Numbered from the stretch's first letter, positions 27,350-36,892 are shown. The stretch is DNA of 64,000 nucleotides from Blastococcus sp. PRF04-17 (GCF_023016265.1 NZ_CP095412.1:3100001-3164000); one strand, 5' to 3'. Notes: generated by a model not told the origin, from the letters alone. Made by a program: numbers and translations.

Positions 27350-28471
27350 TCACCGAGGGCGGGACACCGTCACCGTGAACTTCGGGGTCCGGCCGACGAC
27401 GTGGGTGGGCCCGACCAGGCGGGACAGCGCCGGCTTGTAGCGCAGTGCGCTGTTGTAGACGGTCCAGAACTCACCGCCCGCCCGCAGCACGCGGCCGGCG
27501 GCGGCGAACAGCCGGTCGGCGACGGTGGTCACGACCGCGGCGCCGACATGGAAGGGCGGGTTGCAGACGACCAGGTCGACGCTGCCGTCGGGAAGGGAGT
27601 CCCCGGCGTCGTCCCGGACGACGCGGACCCGGTCGGCCAGCCCGTTGGCCGCCATCGTGGCGCGGGCGGAGGCGACCGCCGCCGCGGACTGGTCCGCGGC
27701 CGCGACCTCCAGCTGCGGGCGGCTGAGCGCCAGGGCGGCGGCGAGGACGCCGGTGCCGCAACCGAGGTCCAGGGCCGCCTCCGCCGTCGGCATCCGGTCC
27801 AGACAGTCCAGCAGCGCGCGGGTGCCGATGTCGATGCGCGGCCCGGCGAACGCCGCGCCGTGGGCGCACACGGTGAGCCCGAGATCCGGGTGTTCCTGCC
27901 GACGCGGGAAGGACGACGCCGTCGGCTGCGGGCCCCGCGCCACGAGCACGCGGGACTTCTGGCGGGCCAGGGTCGCAGAGACACCGGCGAAGGACGCACC
28001 GAGCACGTCGTTCATCGCGCGGGTCATGTGCTTCACCCGGCCGCCGACGAAGAGGCTGACGTCCGGCGCAGCCACTGCGGCGACGTCCTCGGCGATCTCC
28101 CGCAGCGCCTCCAGCGACTTCGGCGCCTGGACCAGGACGACCCGCGCGCCCCGGGCGACCTCCCGGAGCGGGAAGGAGCGGTAGCTGCCCGACAGCCCGG
28201 TCCGCTCGGCGTTGCGGGCCAGTGCGCGCTCGCCGACGAGGAGGTCCTGGCTCACCCGCACGTCCCGGGCACCGTGCAGCGCCACCGCGCCCAGCGTCAG
28301 CGCGCCGTAGTTGTCGTCCACGACGGCGACCTGGCCAGGACCGCACGTGGCGAGCAGCTCGGCGGCGGTGTCGAGCAGCAGCCGGTCGGTCGCGTCGACC
28401 GCGACCAGCTCGGCCGCCTCGACGTCGGGCGCCCGCCGCAGCGCCCCGAAGAGGTCCGTCGCCGACGTCAC
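27350..28471 (-). CDS. RsmC/RlmG-type class I methyltransferase
   Basis: 373 residues in two halves. The N-terminal ~170 residues look like a degenerate methyltransferase domain; the C-terminal half has a full SAM site (LDLGCGTGVLAAALAL near 238) and the catalytic NPPFH motif near 308, typical of guanine-N2 rRNA methyltransferases such as RsmC and RlmG. It probably methylates a guanine in rRNA. GTG 28471 overlaps the upstream dehalogenase stop (GTGA), so the two genes are coupled. Confidence 0.87.
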   Translation of the reverse strand: MTSATDLFGALRRAPDVEAAELVAVDATDRLLLDTAAELLATCGPGQVAVVDDNYGALTLGAVALHGARDVRVSQDLLVGERALARNAERTGLSGSYRSFPLREVARGARVVLVQAPKSLEALREIAEDVAAVAAPDVSLFVGGRVKHMTRAMNDVLGASFAGVSATLARQKSRVLVARGPQPTASSFPRRQEHPDLGLTVCAHGAAFAGPRIDIGTRALLDCLDRMPTAEAALDLGCGTGVLAAALALSRPQLEVAAADQSAAAVASARATMAANGLADRVRVVRDDAGDSLPDGSVDLVVCNPPFHVGAAVVTTVADRLFAAAGRVLRAGGEFWTVYNSALRYKPALSRLVGPTHVVGRTPKFTVTVSRPR

Positions 28472-29370
28472 CGGGGCGTGGCGGCGATCAGGTCCACGAC
28501 GACCTGCGCCAGCTCCGGGCCGACGTCCTCCTGCAGGAAGTGACCGCCGCCGGCCAGGGTGGTGTGCGGCAGGCCCTGCGCCCCGGGGACCAGCTTCTGG
28601 AACACCCGGTCACCGCCGGCGGTGATCGGGTCCCCGTCGGAGAAGGCGGTCAGGAACGGTTGCTCCCAGCGGGCGAGCACCTCCCACGCGGCACGGTTGG
28701 CCGCGGCGGCCGGGTCGTCGGGCGCGGTGGGCACCAGCGCGGGGAAGACGCGGGCACCGGCGGTGTAGCGGTCATCGGGGAAGGGCGCGTCGTAGGCGGC
28801 GACCACCTCCGGCGCCAGCCCACCGACGGTGCCGTTCGCGACCACGCGGCCGATCTCGAACCGCGGCGACTCCTGGGAGAACCGCTGCCAGGCGAGGAAG
28901 GCGTCGCTCATCCGCTGGTCGCCGGTCGGCAGGCCGGTGTTGGCGACGACCACGCGCGCGAAGCGGTCGGGGTGCTCGGCGACCAGGCGCAGCCCGATGA
29001 GCCCGCCCCAGTCCTGGCCGACGAGCGTGACGTCACGCAGGTCCAGCCGGTCGAACAGCGCCTCGCGCATCCACGCCACGTGCCCGGCGTAGCTGTAGGC
29101 CGCCCGGTCGGCCGGCTTGTCGGACCGGCCGAAGCCGATCAGGTCGGGAGCCACGGCCCGCAGGCCCGCGGACGCCAGCACCGGGATCATCCGGCGGTAC
29201 AGGAACGACCAGGACGGCTCGCCGTGCAGCAGGAGCACCGTCTCGCCGCCGGCCGGCCCGTCCTCCACGTACGCGACGCGGAGCCCGCCCTCGACCTCGA
29301 CGTGGCGCGGCTCGTACGGGAAGTCCGGCAGATCGGCGAACCGCTCGGCCGGCGTCCGGAGGATCTCCAC
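28468..29370 (-). CDS. Haloalkane dehalogenase-like alpha/beta hydrolase
   Basis: 300 residues. The oxyanion motif HGEPSWSFLYR (about 49-59) and nucleophile elbow VGQDWGG (Asp120) define the haloalkane dehalogenase branch; Trp next to the nucleophile and Trp53 in EPSW are the usual halide-binding pair. The catalytic His is in GGGHFLQED. It should split carbon-halogen bonds by water via an aspartyl ester, but many members have unknown natural substrates. It is the first gene of a two-gene unit with the methyltransferase; MsrA upstream may belong to the same run. Confidence 0.88.
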   Translation of the reverse strand: MEILRTPAERFADLPDFPYEPRHVEVEGGLRVAYVEDGPAGGETVLLLHGEPSWSFLYRRMIPVLASAGLRAVAPDLIGFGRSDKPADRAAYSYAGHVAWMREALFDRLDLRDVTLVGQDWGGLIGLRLVAEHPDRFARVVVANTGLPTGDQRMSDAFLAWQRFSQESPRFEIGRVVANGTVGGLAPEVVAAYDAPFPDDRYTAGARVFPALVPTAPDDPAAAANRAAWEVLARWEQPFLTAFSDGDPITAGGDRVFQKLVPGAQGLPHTTLAGGGHFLQEDVGPELAQVVVDLIAATPR

Positions 29371-29387
29371 CCCGGCAAGCTACGGGT

Positions 29388-30041
29388 TCACACGCCCGGC
29401 AGCCCGACCGGGCAGGAGACGCCGGTCGAGTGCACCGGGCAGTAGCCGTTCGGCACCTTGTACAGGTACTGCTGGTGGTAGTCCTCGGCGTAGAAGAACT
29501 CGCCCAGCGGCGCGATCTCGGTGGTGATCTCGCCGTACCCGGCCGCGGTCAGCCGCTCCTGGTAGGCGTCGCGGGTCGCCTTCGCGGCGGCCTCCTGCTC
29601 GGGACCCTGCACATAGATCGCCGAGCGGTACTGCGTCCCGATGTCGTTGCCCTGGCGCATGCCCTGGGTCGGGTCGTGGTCCTCCCAGAACACCTTGAGC
29701 AGCTGCTCGTAGGAGATGACCGCGGGATCGAACACGACCAGCACGACCTCGGTGTGGCCGGTGCGGGCGGAGCACACCTCCTCGTAGGTCGGGTTCGGGG
29801 TGTACCCGCCTGCGTATCCCGCGGCGGTCGAGTACACGCCGGGGGTCTGCCAGAAGACCTTCTCCACGCCCCAGAAGCACCCGGCGCCGAACACGGCCGT
29901 CTGCAGCCCGTCGGGGAAGGGCGGCTGGATGCGGTTGCCGTTGACGGCGTGGATCTCGGGCACGTGCGGCAGCGGGTCGGGACGGCCGGGCAGCGCGTCG
30001 TCGGCCGAGATGACCTGCGTCTTGGCGCGGGAGAAGAACAT
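29388..30041 (-). CDS. msrA: Peptide methionine sulfoxide reductase A
   Basis: 217 residues. The active-site motif GCFWG (Cys55) is preceded by QTAVFGA and followed by [45 protein letters not shown] and a Cys-rich tail ([15 protein letters not shown]) that supplies the resolving cysteine complete the family pattern. It reduces the S-epimer of methionine sulfoxide with thioredoxin. The frame is open far upstream, but ATG 30041 begins the family-typical extension (MFFSRAKTQ). It is divergent from the oxidoreductase at 30111. Confidence 0.95.
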   Translation of the reverse strand: MFFSRAKTQVISADDALPGRPDPLPHVPEIHAVNGNRIQPPFPDGLQTAVFGAGCFWGVEKVFWQTPGVYSTAAGYAGGYTPNPTYEEVCSARTGHTEVVLVVFDPAVISYEQLLKVFWEDHDPTQGMRQGNDIGTQYRSAIYVQGPEQEAAAKATRDAYQERLTAAGYGEITTEIAPLGEFFYAEDYHQQYLYKVPNGYCPVHSTGVSCPVGLPGV

Positions 30042-30110
30042 GCTCCGAGCGTAAGCCCGCCCGACAACCCGGACGCGCGCCACCGAACGGCCGGGAGCAC
30101 GATCGGGGCC

Positions 30111-31127
30111 GTGACCGTCACGACGCGCGAATGGCAGCTCGCGGCCCGCCCGCACGGCGAGCCGACCCCCGAGGACTTCCGCCTCGTGGAGCAGGACCGT
30201 CCCGACCCTGCCGACGGACAGGTCGTCGTCCGGATGCTGGTGATGTCCGTCGATCCGTACATGCGGGGCCGGATGCGGGCAGCGAAGTCCTACGCCGCGC
30301 CCTGGGAGGTCGGCGAGACGATGAAGGGCGGCGCCGTCGGCCGGGTGGTCGAGTCGCGCTCCGCCGGCGTCCCGGAGGGGTCGCTCGTGCTCACCGACGC
30401 GGCCTGGCGGGACGTCGCCGTCCTCGACGCCCGGCACGTCCGGGTCCTGCCGGAACTGCCCGGCATCCCGCCCAGCTACCACCTGGGCGTCCTCGGGATG
30501 CCGGGACTCACCGCCTGGGCAGGCCTGTTCCGGATCGCCGGCTTCCAGCCGGGCGAGACCGTCTTCGTCTCCGGCGCGGCCGGGGCGGTCGGCAGCCTGG
30601 TCGGGCAGTTCGCCCTGCTGGACGGCGCGTCTGCGGTCATCGGCAGTGCCGGGACGCCGGAGAAGGTGCGCTGGCTGACCGAGGACCTCGGGTTCACCGC
30701 CGCCTTCGACTACCACGAGGGGCCGGTCGCCGATTCGCTGCGCGACGCCGCTCCGCAGGGCATCGACGTCTTCTTCGACAACGTGGGTGGCGAGCACCTC
30801 GAGGCGGCCGTCGGGGCGCTGCGGCTGCACGGACGCGCGGCCATCTGCGGCTCGATCTCCACGTACAACGCCGTCACGCCGCCGGCCGGCCCCCGCAACC
30901 TCTCGCTGCTGGTGGCCAACCGGCTCACGCTGCGCGGGTTCCTGGTCGGCGACCACGCAGACCTGCGGGAGGAGTTCGTCGAGAAGGTGTCGCTGCTGCT
31001 GCGCTCGGGTCAGCTCGTGGTGCGCGAGACCGTGCGGAACGGGCTCGAGGACGCCGTTCCGGCGTTCCTCGACCTCCTGCGCGGCGGCAACACCGGCAAG
31101 ATGCTCGTCCGGCTGGCCGAGGACTGA
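30111..31127 (+). CDS. NADP-dependent oxidoreductase (MDR, CurA/LTB4DH-like)
   Basis: 338 residues, zinc-free medium-chain reductase. [10 protein letters not shown] near residue 48, the nucleotide-binding [16 protein letters not shown] near 153 and [15 protein letters not shown] match the leukotriene B4 12-hydroxydehydrogenase/curcumin-reductase branch, which reduces alpha,beta double bonds of ketones and aldehydes with NADPH. GTG 30111 is the first start before the conserved N-terminus ([10 protein letters not shown]). Next to MsrA it may serve in detoxifying oxidised compounds; that is context inference. Confidence 0.9.
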   Translation: MTVTTREWQLAARPHGEPTPEDFRLVEQDRPDPADGQVVVRMLVMSVDPYMRGRMRAAKSYAAPWEVGETMKGGAVGRVVESRSAGVPEGSLVLTDAAWRDVAVLDARHVRVLPELPGIPPSYHLGVLGMPGLTAWAGLFRIAGFQPGETVFVSGAAGAVGSLVGQFALLDGASAVIGSAGTPEKVRWLTEDLGFTAAFDYHEGPVADSLRDAAPQGIDVFFDNVGGEHLEAAVGALRLHGRAAICGSISTYNAVTPPAGPRNLSLLVANRLTLRGFLVGDHADLREEFVEKVSLLLRSGQLVVRETVRNGLEDAVPAFLDLLRGGNTGKMLVRLAED

Positions 31128-31129
31128 CC

Positions 31130-31145
31130 GCCCCGCCGGCGGGGC
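31130..31145. terminator. GC palindrome after the oxidoreductase gene
   Basis: GCCCCGCCGGCGGGGC is a perfect 16-base palindrome two bases after the stop at 31127. It can fold as a 6-bp stem with a CCGG loop. Its position suits a weak terminator; no U-run follows and the next gene begins only 12 bases downstream. Confidence 0.35.
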
Positions 31146-31157
31146 AGTGTCGGTGCC

Positions 31158-31376
31158 ATGTGGCTCTTCTTCACCCGCCGGCTGCGCATGTGGCTGATCC
31201 TGACCGTCGTCGTGCCGTTCGCGACCGGCGTGCTGCGGAAGGTGGGTCGCCGGCTGGAGCGGAACGGCGGCCCGACGCGGGTCAGCCGGGCGCTGCTCAA
31301 GGCCGGCGACCTGGGTGACCGTGCCCGGGCGACGCTGCGCGGTGGCCGCGGCAGTCAGGAGAAGAGGGCGCTGTAA
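31158..31376 (+). CDS. Small basic membrane protein
   Basis: 72 residues with one membrane segment near the N-terminus ([16 protein letters not shown], about 11-26) and a long basic tail ([12 protein letters not shown] through [12 protein letters not shown]). It may sit in the inner membrane with the tail in the cytoplasm. I recognise no family, but the layout is common among small actinobacterial proteins. Its last 22 bases overlap the 3' end of the convergent ACC deaminase. Confidence 0.5.
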   Translation: MWLFFTRRLRMWLILTVVVPFATGVLRKVGRRLERNGGPTRVSRALLKAGDLGDRARATLRGGRGSQEKRAL

Positions 31377-32375
31377 CCGTTGAGCGCCGGCTGCCCGCCG
31401 AGGTGGGCGTAGAGCACGGTGCACGACGGGTCGATCTCGTGCCGCTGCACCAGGTCGATCGTGGCGGCCATCGACTTCCCCTCGTAGACCGGGTCGGTGA
31501 CCATGCCCTCGGTGCGGGCCGCGAGCTTCATCGCGTCGAGGGTGGCCTCGTCGGGGATGCCGTAGACACCCGCGTGGTACCGCTCGTCGAGCTCGACGTC
31601 GTCGAGGGTCAGCTCCCGCTGGACGCCGATCGCCTTCGCCGTGCGACGCGCGATCCGCAGCACCTGGTCCCGGGTCTCGGCCGGCTTGGCCGAGGCGTCG
31701 ACGCCGAGCACGCGGCGCGGGCGGGCACCCTGCTCCTCCAGCTGGGCGAAGCCGGCCACCATCCCGGCCTGGGTCGAGCCGGTGACCGAGCAGACCACCA
31801 CCGTGTCGAAGAAGACGCCGAGCTCGGCCTCCTGCGCGGCCACCTCGTGCGCCCAGTTCGCGAAGCCGTGGCCGCCGAGCGGGTGGTCGGAGGCGCCGGC
31901 CGGGATCGCGTAGGGCTTGCCGCCCCGCTCTTCGATCTCCCGCAGGGCGGACTCCCAGCTCTCCTTGAACCCGATGCCGAAGCCGGCCCTGACCAGCCGG
32001 ACGTCGGCACCGGCCAGCCCGGCTGATCAGGATGTTGCCCACCTTGTCGTAGACGGCGTCCGGCCAGTCGACCCAGCTCTCCTGCACGAGCACGCACTTC
32101 AGCCCGACGCGGGCGGCGACGGCGGCCACCTGCCGGGTGTGGTTGCTCTGGACGCCGCCGATCGACACCAGGGTGTCGCAGCCCTGCTCGAGCGCCTCGG
32201 CGACGAGGTACTCGAGCTTGCGGGTCTTGTTGCCCCCGAACGCGATGCCGGAGTTCACGTCCTCGCGCTTGGCCCAGACGGCGGCGCCGCCGAGGTGCTC
32301 GGTCAGCCGGTCGAGCCGGTGCACCGGCGAGGGACCGAACAGCAGCGGGTAGCGCGGGAAGTCAGACAGTCCCAT
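31355..32375 (-). CDS. acdS: 1-Aminocyclopropane-1-carboxylate deaminase (frameshifted)
   Basis: About 339 residues after correction, the standard length. [23 protein letters not shown]-lysine K50 in [11 protein letters not shown], and [19 protein letters not shown] mark the family. The residues that separate true ACC deaminase from D-cysteine desulfhydrase are the deaminase ones: Glu in YEGKS and Leu in YAHLGG. It converts ACC, the ethylene precursor, to ammonia and 2-oxobutyrate. The frame slips at 32019-32021, where GGG replaces an expected GG ([12 protein letters not shown]), a one-base insertion. Its start overlaps the GntR gene by 14 bases. Confidence 0.9.
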
Positions 32376-33030
32376 CGGTGGTCTCCTCCAGCTCGGACAG
32401 CAGCGCCGTCCAGATCTCGGTGGTGGTGACGACGGCGCCGTCGACGTCGTGCGCCGCGCACGCGGCGATGAGGCGGTCGTGCAGCTCGACCGACGGGTGG
32501 CCGGGGGCGCCGAAGCGCTGGCGCTCCAGCCGGCGGATGGTCGCGGTGTACCGCTCGACGGTCGCGAGGACGGCCGCGTTGCCGCACCGGGCGAGCAGCA
32601 CGCCGTGCAGCCGGTCGTCCGCCGCCAGGGCGGCCTCCAGGTCGCCGGCGTCCACCGCGGCCGCGAAATCGGCGTTCGCGCGGCGCATGGCGGCGAGGTC
32701 GTCGTCGTCGACCAGAGCCGCTGCCTCCCGGGCCGCGACCTCGTGCATGGCCCGGACGACGACGGCCGCATCCCGCACCTGGGCGGGCACCAACGGCGTC
32801 ACGCGGGTGTGGCTCTGCGGTTTCGCCTCGACCAGCCCTTCGTCGGCGAGGCGCGCCAGGGCTGCCCGGACGGGAGCGACGGAGAGGCCCAGCCGCGTGG
32901 CCAGCTGGGCATCCTTGACGACCGCTCCGGGCGCCAGGTCGCCGACGACGATCGCCTCGCGGATGCGGGTCAGCGCGACGTCGCGGAGCAGCACGCGGTC
33001 GATGGGCCCCAGTGCCGACACAACTGACAT
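32362..33030 (-). CDS. GntR-family (FadR-type) regulator of the ACC deaminase operon
   Basis: About 222 residues from ATG 33030 (GTG 33021 is an alternative; the frame is open to 33090). An N-terminal winged helix ([20 protein letters not shown], then [20 protein letters not shown]) is followed by a helical FCD ligand domain with metal-binding histidines ([14 protein letters not shown]). It overlaps acdS by 14 bases, so the pair is one transcript. GntR-type genes beside acdS are the known actinobacterial arrangement, in contrast to Lrp-type acdR in proteobacteria. A palindrome over its start suggests autoregulation. Confidence 0.85.
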   Translation of the reverse strand: MSVVSALGPIDRVLLRDVALTRIREAIVVGDLAPGAVVKDAQLATRLGLSVAPVRAALARLADEGLVEAKPQSHTRVTPLVPAQVRDAAVVVRAMHEVAAREAAALVDDDDLAAMRRANADFAAAVDAGDLEAALAADDRLHGVLLARCGNAAVLATVERYTATIRRLERQRFGAPGHPSVELHDRLIAACAAHDVDGAVVTTTEIWTALLSELEETTDGTV

Positions 33031-33057
33031 TTCAGATGTCAGCGGGGGATCCGTCAA
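33019..33057 (-). promoter_or_regulatory. Promoter with overlapping palindromic operator of the gntR-acdS operon
   Basis: On the minus strand TTGACG (33057-33052) is followed by 17 bases and TGAAAT (33034-33029), a good -35/-10 pair. An inverted repeat CTGACAT-N5-ATGTCAG (33024-33042) covers the -10. The start point would fall about seven bases later, at GTG 33021-33019, which predicts a leaderless GTG transcript. A GntR dimer on this repeat would block polymerase. Confidence 0.6.
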
Positions 33058-33144
33058 GGGGGTGAGCAACGACAGGTCGTCGTGCCGCACGCCGTCGCGC
33101 AGCCGTACGACCGGCGCAGGTGGCCCTCGTAGATGAGCCCGGCG

Positions 33145-33946
33145 TCAGCTCTCCGCGGAACCCGGCTCGGTCATCGGCTTGTGCGCCTTGCCGGCCACCG
33201 AGTCGGGGAGGACGGCGGAGAGCTTGCCCATGACCTTGCTCTTCAGCGTGCCCGCGAACACCGACGCCTCCCCTTCATGAGGCCCTCGAACCCCTGGCGC
33301 GCGACGAGCGCCGGGTCGTCCTTGTTCGGGTCGGCGCCCAGCTTGGTGTCGGTGAGGTCGCCGCGGTCGAAGAACTCGGTCTCGGTGGGGCCGGGCAGCA
33401 GCGCGGTCACCGTCACGCCGGTGTCCTCGAGCTCCTCCCGGATCCCGAGCGCGAACGCCTGGTCGAAGGCCTCGACGCCGCGTACACGGCCTGGAACGGC
33501 TCCGGCGCCTGCGAGGCGATGGACGACGTGATGAGGATCCGTCCCTCGCCGCGCGCCACCATGTCCCGGACGACGTGCTTGGCCAGGTGCACGATGGACC
33601 GGCAGTTCAGGTCCACGATCTCGAGTTCGCGGTCGAGATCGGTCTCGGCGAACGCGCCGCCGATCCCGACGCCGGCGTTCAGCGCGGCGGCATCGAGCGG
33701 ACGGCCGGCGCCGCGCACCGCCGCGGCCAGCCGTTCGACGTCCTCGGGTCTGGTGAGGTCGACGCTGACCGGGGCGACCGTGGCCCCCATGCCGCGGAGC
33801 TCCTCGACCGCGTCGTCGAGCTCGACGTCCTCGGCGGCCACGATCAGGTCGAAGCCGTTGTCGGCGAACTGCTTGGCCAGCTCGCGGCCGATGCCGCTGG
33901 AGGCACCGGTGACGAGCGCGAGCGGGCGGGTGGCGGGCAGCGTCAT
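33145..33946 (-). CDS. Short-chain dehydrogenase/reductase (two frameshifts)
   Basis: About 267 residues after restoring two bases. The cofactor motif TGASSGIG (near 15), NAGVGIGG and the catalytic Ser (ILITSSIASQ) and YxxxK (YAASK after repair) place it among classical SDRs. Breaks: one base missing near 33472 (GGCCTCGAC where GGCCTTCGAC is expected) and one in the CCCC run 33270-33273. The repaired tail reads EASVFAGTLKSKVMGKL to a stop at 33145. Start ATG 33946 follows AAGGAGGGG. The substrate is unknown. Confidence 0.82.
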
Positions 33947-34138
33947 GACCCCTCCTTGCCCCGACCGGCTCGCGCTCACCCGCCGTCGTGCGATCGAGGT
34001 GCGTCGGTATCAGGCTCTCGACGCAGGGCAACCATCGGACAGCCGGACTCCGCAAGGCTCCGGCGACGACGGGTCCACGCGAACCGCATGGAGTCCCCCA
34101 GCACGTCGCTGACTGGCACCGATGGAGCGGGAGGTCCC

Positions 34139-34651
34139 TCAGACAGGGGTCGAGACGCCCACGCCGCCGCGGGTGTCCGCCCCGTAGCGCTCGATCTCCC
34201 GGGCCAGGTCCAGTGGCGCCGTGATGGCCGCGCCCTCGGTGACCGCGGGGGTGATCAGGTGGGCCGGAAGCAGCCAGGACACCTCGAACTCCAGACCGTC
34301 GGGGTCCTGGGCGTACAGGGCCTTCGTGGTCGCGTGGTCGGACTCGCCGACCAGGGCACCGGCGCGCAGCAGGGCGTCGCGGATGCGGGACAGCTCGGCG
34401 AGCGTGTCCACCTCCCACGCGAGGTGGTAGAGCCCGACGGTGCGCCGCCCGGCCTCGGAAGGGCCGGCGCCGGCACCGATCTGGAACAGCCCCAGGTCGT
34501 GGTCGTTCGTGGAGCCCTCGGCCTGCAGGAACACCGCGGCACCGGGGATCTCCATCGTCACCCGGAAACCGAGCACGTCGCGGTAGAAGGCGGAACTGCG
34601 CTCGACGTCCCGGACGTAGAGGACGGCGTGGTTGAGACGCTGGACGGGCAC
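34139..34651 (-). CDS. VOC-family (glyoxalase/extradiol dioxygenase-like) protein
   Basis: 170 residues. RLNHAVLYVRDVERSSAFYR and VLGFRVTME begin the first beta-alpha-beta-beta-beta module; YHLAWEVDTLAEL and DPDGLEFEVSW end the second. His near residue 7, His in YHLAWEV and Glu in LEFEV are the metal ligands expected of a catechol-2,3-dioxygenase-like VOC protein. GTG 34651 follows GGAG at six bases; longer readings would run into the thiamine leader region. The reaction cannot be assigned. Confidence 0.85.
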   Translation of the reverse strand: MPVQRLNHAVLYVRDVERSSAFYRDVLGFRVTMEIPGAAVFLQAEGSTNDHDLGLFQIGAGAGPSEAGRRTVGLYHLAWEVDTLAELSRIRDALLRAGALVGESDHATTKALYAQDPDGLEFEVSWLLPAHLITPAVTEGAAITAPLDLAREIERYGADTRGGVGVSTPV

Positions 34652-34778
34652 GGCGGGCTCCTTCGACGGGCTGGTGCGTTCACCCTCACCCAACTTGCAT
34701 GAACTCTCAAGCATTCCGGGGACCGGGCGTGCCCAGCCGGGTGGGCAGGGCTACGCTCGGCGGCACAACCGAACACAC

Positions 34779-34862
34779 AGCAGGGGAGCGCTTCGGCGCT
34801 GAGAGTGCGGGACACCGCAGACCCTCGAACCTGATCCGGGTCATGCCGGCGCAGGGAGTCTG
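34779..34862 (+). promoter_or_regulatory. TPP riboswitch (THI element)
   Basis: The conserved aptamer blocks are present in order: AGGGGAGCG, CTGAGAGTGCGG (34799-34810), ACCCTCGAACCTGATCCGGG (34821-34840), then TCATGCCGGCGCAGGGA. It directly precedes the YkoEDC thiamine transporter genes. The ribosome-binding site GGAGGA follows within a few bases of the aptamer (34862 on), so thiamine pyrophosphate binding probably blocks translation rather than causing early termination. Confidence 0.95.
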
Positions 34863-34871
34863 GAGGAAACC

Positions 34872-35489
34872 ATGGCCGAGCAGGCCGTCCGTCCGTCGTC
34901 CGACCGTTCCGGCACGCAGCCCGGCCGTCGCTGGCGCACCGTCGACATCGTCGTCACCGCCGTCCTCGGCGTCGCCTTCGGCGTCGTCTTCTGGGCGTGG
35001 GGGCTGCTGTGGGCCGCCCTGGACGCGCCCTTCACCGCGTTCCCGCCCGGCCAGGCGGTCATGTACGGCGTCTGGCTGATCCCCGCGGTGCTGGCTCCGC
35101 TGATCGTCCGCAAGCCGGGGGCCGCGCTGTTCGCCGAGCTGATCGCGGCGGTCGTCTCGGCCCTCCTCGGTTCGACCTGGGGCACGCTGACCATCGTCTA
35201 CGGGCTGCTGCAGGGCCTCGCCGGCGAAGCGGGTTTCGCCGCCTTCGGCTACCGGCGGTTCGGGTGGCCGCAGGCGCTCCTCGCTGCCGCGCTCACCGGC
35301 GGCACGGCCGCCGTCCTCGACCTGGTCAACTTCTACGCGGACTGGTCCACCGGATGGATGAGCGCCTACGTGCTCCTGGTCGTGCTGAGCACGACGGTCG
35401 TCGCCGGCGCCGGCGGCATGGCGCTCCGCCGGGCGCTGCATGCCAGCGGCGCGCTGGCGTCGTTCGGATCCGGCCGCACCCGGGTCTGA
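34872..35489 (+). CDS. ykoE: ECF transporter S component for thiamine/hydroxymethylpyrimidine
   Basis: 205 residues with five or six membrane segments. WRTVDIVVTAVLGVAFGVVF, LIPAVLAPLIVRKPGAALFAEL, YGLLQGLAGEAGFAAFGYRR and DWSTGWM are typical of YkoE, the substrate-binding membrane component of the YkoEDC ECF importer. The upstream TPP riboswitch confirms the vitamin B1 link. GGAGG lies six bases before ATG. The stop overlaps the presumed CTG start of the ATPase gene. Confidence 0.93.
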   Translation: MAEQAVRPSSDRSGTQPGRRWRTVDIVVTAVLGVAFGVVFWAWGLLWAALDAPFTAFPPGQAVMYGVWLIPAVLAPLIVRKPGAALFAELIAAVVSALLGSTWGTLTIVYGLLQGLAGEAGFAAFGYRRFGWPQALLAAALTGGTAAVLDLVNFYADWSTGWMSAYVLLVVLSTTVVAGAGGMALRRALHASGALASFGSGRTRV

Positions 35490-36892
35490 CCACGACCTCC
35501 GAACCGGCCGCCGTCCACCTCACCGGCTGGGGCTTCCGGCACGCCAGCCGGCGGGCCTGGGCGGTCCGGGACGTCGACCTCGTCCTCGAGGCCGGCGAGC
35601 GGGTGCTGCTCACCGGCGCCTCGGGCTCGGGCAAGTCCACCCTGCTCCACGCCCTGGCCGGCCTGCTGGGACCGGAGGCCGGCGACCGGGCCGGCGAGCT
35701 GCGGGTCACCGGCCGGCCGGCGATCGTGTTCCAGGACCCGGACTCCCAGCTGGTCATGACCCGCGCCGGGGACGACGTCGCGTTCGGCCTCGAGAACGTC
35801 GGGACCCCTCCCGAGCGGATCTGGCCGGCCGTCGACCGGGCGCTGGACGCGGTCGGGTTCCCGTACGGCCGCGACCGGGCCACCGCGGCCCTCTCCGGCG
35901 GGCAGAAGCAGCGCCTCGTCCTCGCCGGCGCGCTGGCCGGCCGCCCCGGGCTGCTGCTGCTCGACGAGCCGACCGCACAGCTCGACCCGCCGGGCGCGGC
36001 CCTGGTCCGGTCGGCGGTCACCCGTGCCGTCGCCGACCGGAGCACGACGCTGCTCGTCGTCGACCACGACGCCGAGGGCTGGCTGCCCCTCGTGGACCGG
36101 GTCGTCGAGCTGCTCCCGGACGGTGGGGTGCGCCGGCACGACGCCGGCTGGACGCCCCCGCCGCTCCGGATGCCCGCCCGGCGCACCCACCCCGCGGGAG
36201 ACCTGCTGCTCAGCGCCGAGGCGGCCGGCTTCACGCACCCCGGCGGAGAGGGCCCTGCCCTTCCGCCGATCGACGTGGCGCTCTCCGCCGGCCGCACCCT
36301 CGCCGTCACCGGCCCGAACGGCTCCGGCAAGTCGACGCTGGCGTTGCTGCTCGCCGGTCTGCGGGGGCCCACGACGGGCGTCGTACGAGCGACGGCTGCG
36401 CTGACCTCGGGACTGCGCCGTCCGGACCGGCCGCCGCACCGGTGGCGGGCCGACGAGCTGGTCCGCCGCATCGGCAGCGTGTTCCAGCAGCCGGAGCACC
36501 AGTTCCTGACCGGCCGGGTCCGCGACGAGCTGGCGCTCGGGCCCCTGCGCGCGGGCTCCGGCGACGCAGCTGCCCACGACCTGGCCGACCAGCTGCTGGA
36601 GCGCCTGGGCCTCGCGGCCCTGGCCGACGCCAATCCCTTCACGCTGTCCGGTGGGCAGCAGCGCCGGCTGTCGGTCGCCACCGCCCTGGCCACGCGCCCG
36701 GGTGTGGTGGTGCTCGACGAGCCGACCTTCGGACAGGACCGCGACACCTGGGCCGAGCTCGTGGCGCTGCTCGCGGAGCAGCAGGACGAGGGCCGCGCGC
36801 TCGTCCTGGTCACCCACGACGCCGCCGTCGTCGGGGCACTGGCCGACGAGGTGCTGGAGTTGCGGCAGGTCGGGCATCCGGTGCCGGCATGA
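35486..36892 (+). CDS. ykoD: ECF transporter ATPase with two nucleotide-binding domains
   Basis: About 468 residues with two ABC domains. Domain 1: Walker A GASGSGKST, signature LSGGQKQRLVLAGAL, Walker B LLLLDEPTAQLD. Domain 2: Walker A GPNGSGKST, signature LSGGQQRRLSVATAL, Walker B VVVLDEPTFGQD. It powers the YkoE/YkoC importer. No ATG, GTG or TTG exists in frame close to the domain start; CTG 35486 overlaps the ykoE stop (CTGA), just as ATGA does elsewhere here, and gives LTTTSEPAAVHLTGW. This is either a real CTG start or another base error. Confidence 0.9.
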   Translation: MTTTSEPAAVHLTGWGFRHASRRAWAVRDVDLVLEAGERVLLTGASGSGKSTLLHALAGLLGPEAGDRAGELRVTGRPAIVFQDPDSQLVMTRAGDDVAFGLENVGTPPERIWPAVDRALDAVGFPYGRDRATAALSGGQKQRLVLAGALAGRPGLLLLDEPTAQLDPPGAALVRSAVTRAVADRSTTLLVVDHDAEGWLPLVDRVVELLPDGGVRRHDAGWTPPPLRMPARRTHPAGDLLLSAEAAGFTHPGGEGPALPPIDVALSAGRTLAVTGPNGSGKSTLALLLAGLRGPTTGVVRATAALTSGLRRPDRPPHRWRADELVRRIGSVFQQPEHQFLTGRVRDELALGPLRAGSGDAAAHDLADQLLERLGLAALADANPFTLSGGQQRRLSVATALATRPGVVVLDEPTFGQDRDTWAELVALLAEQQDEGRALVLVTHDAAVVGALADEVLELRQVGHPVPA

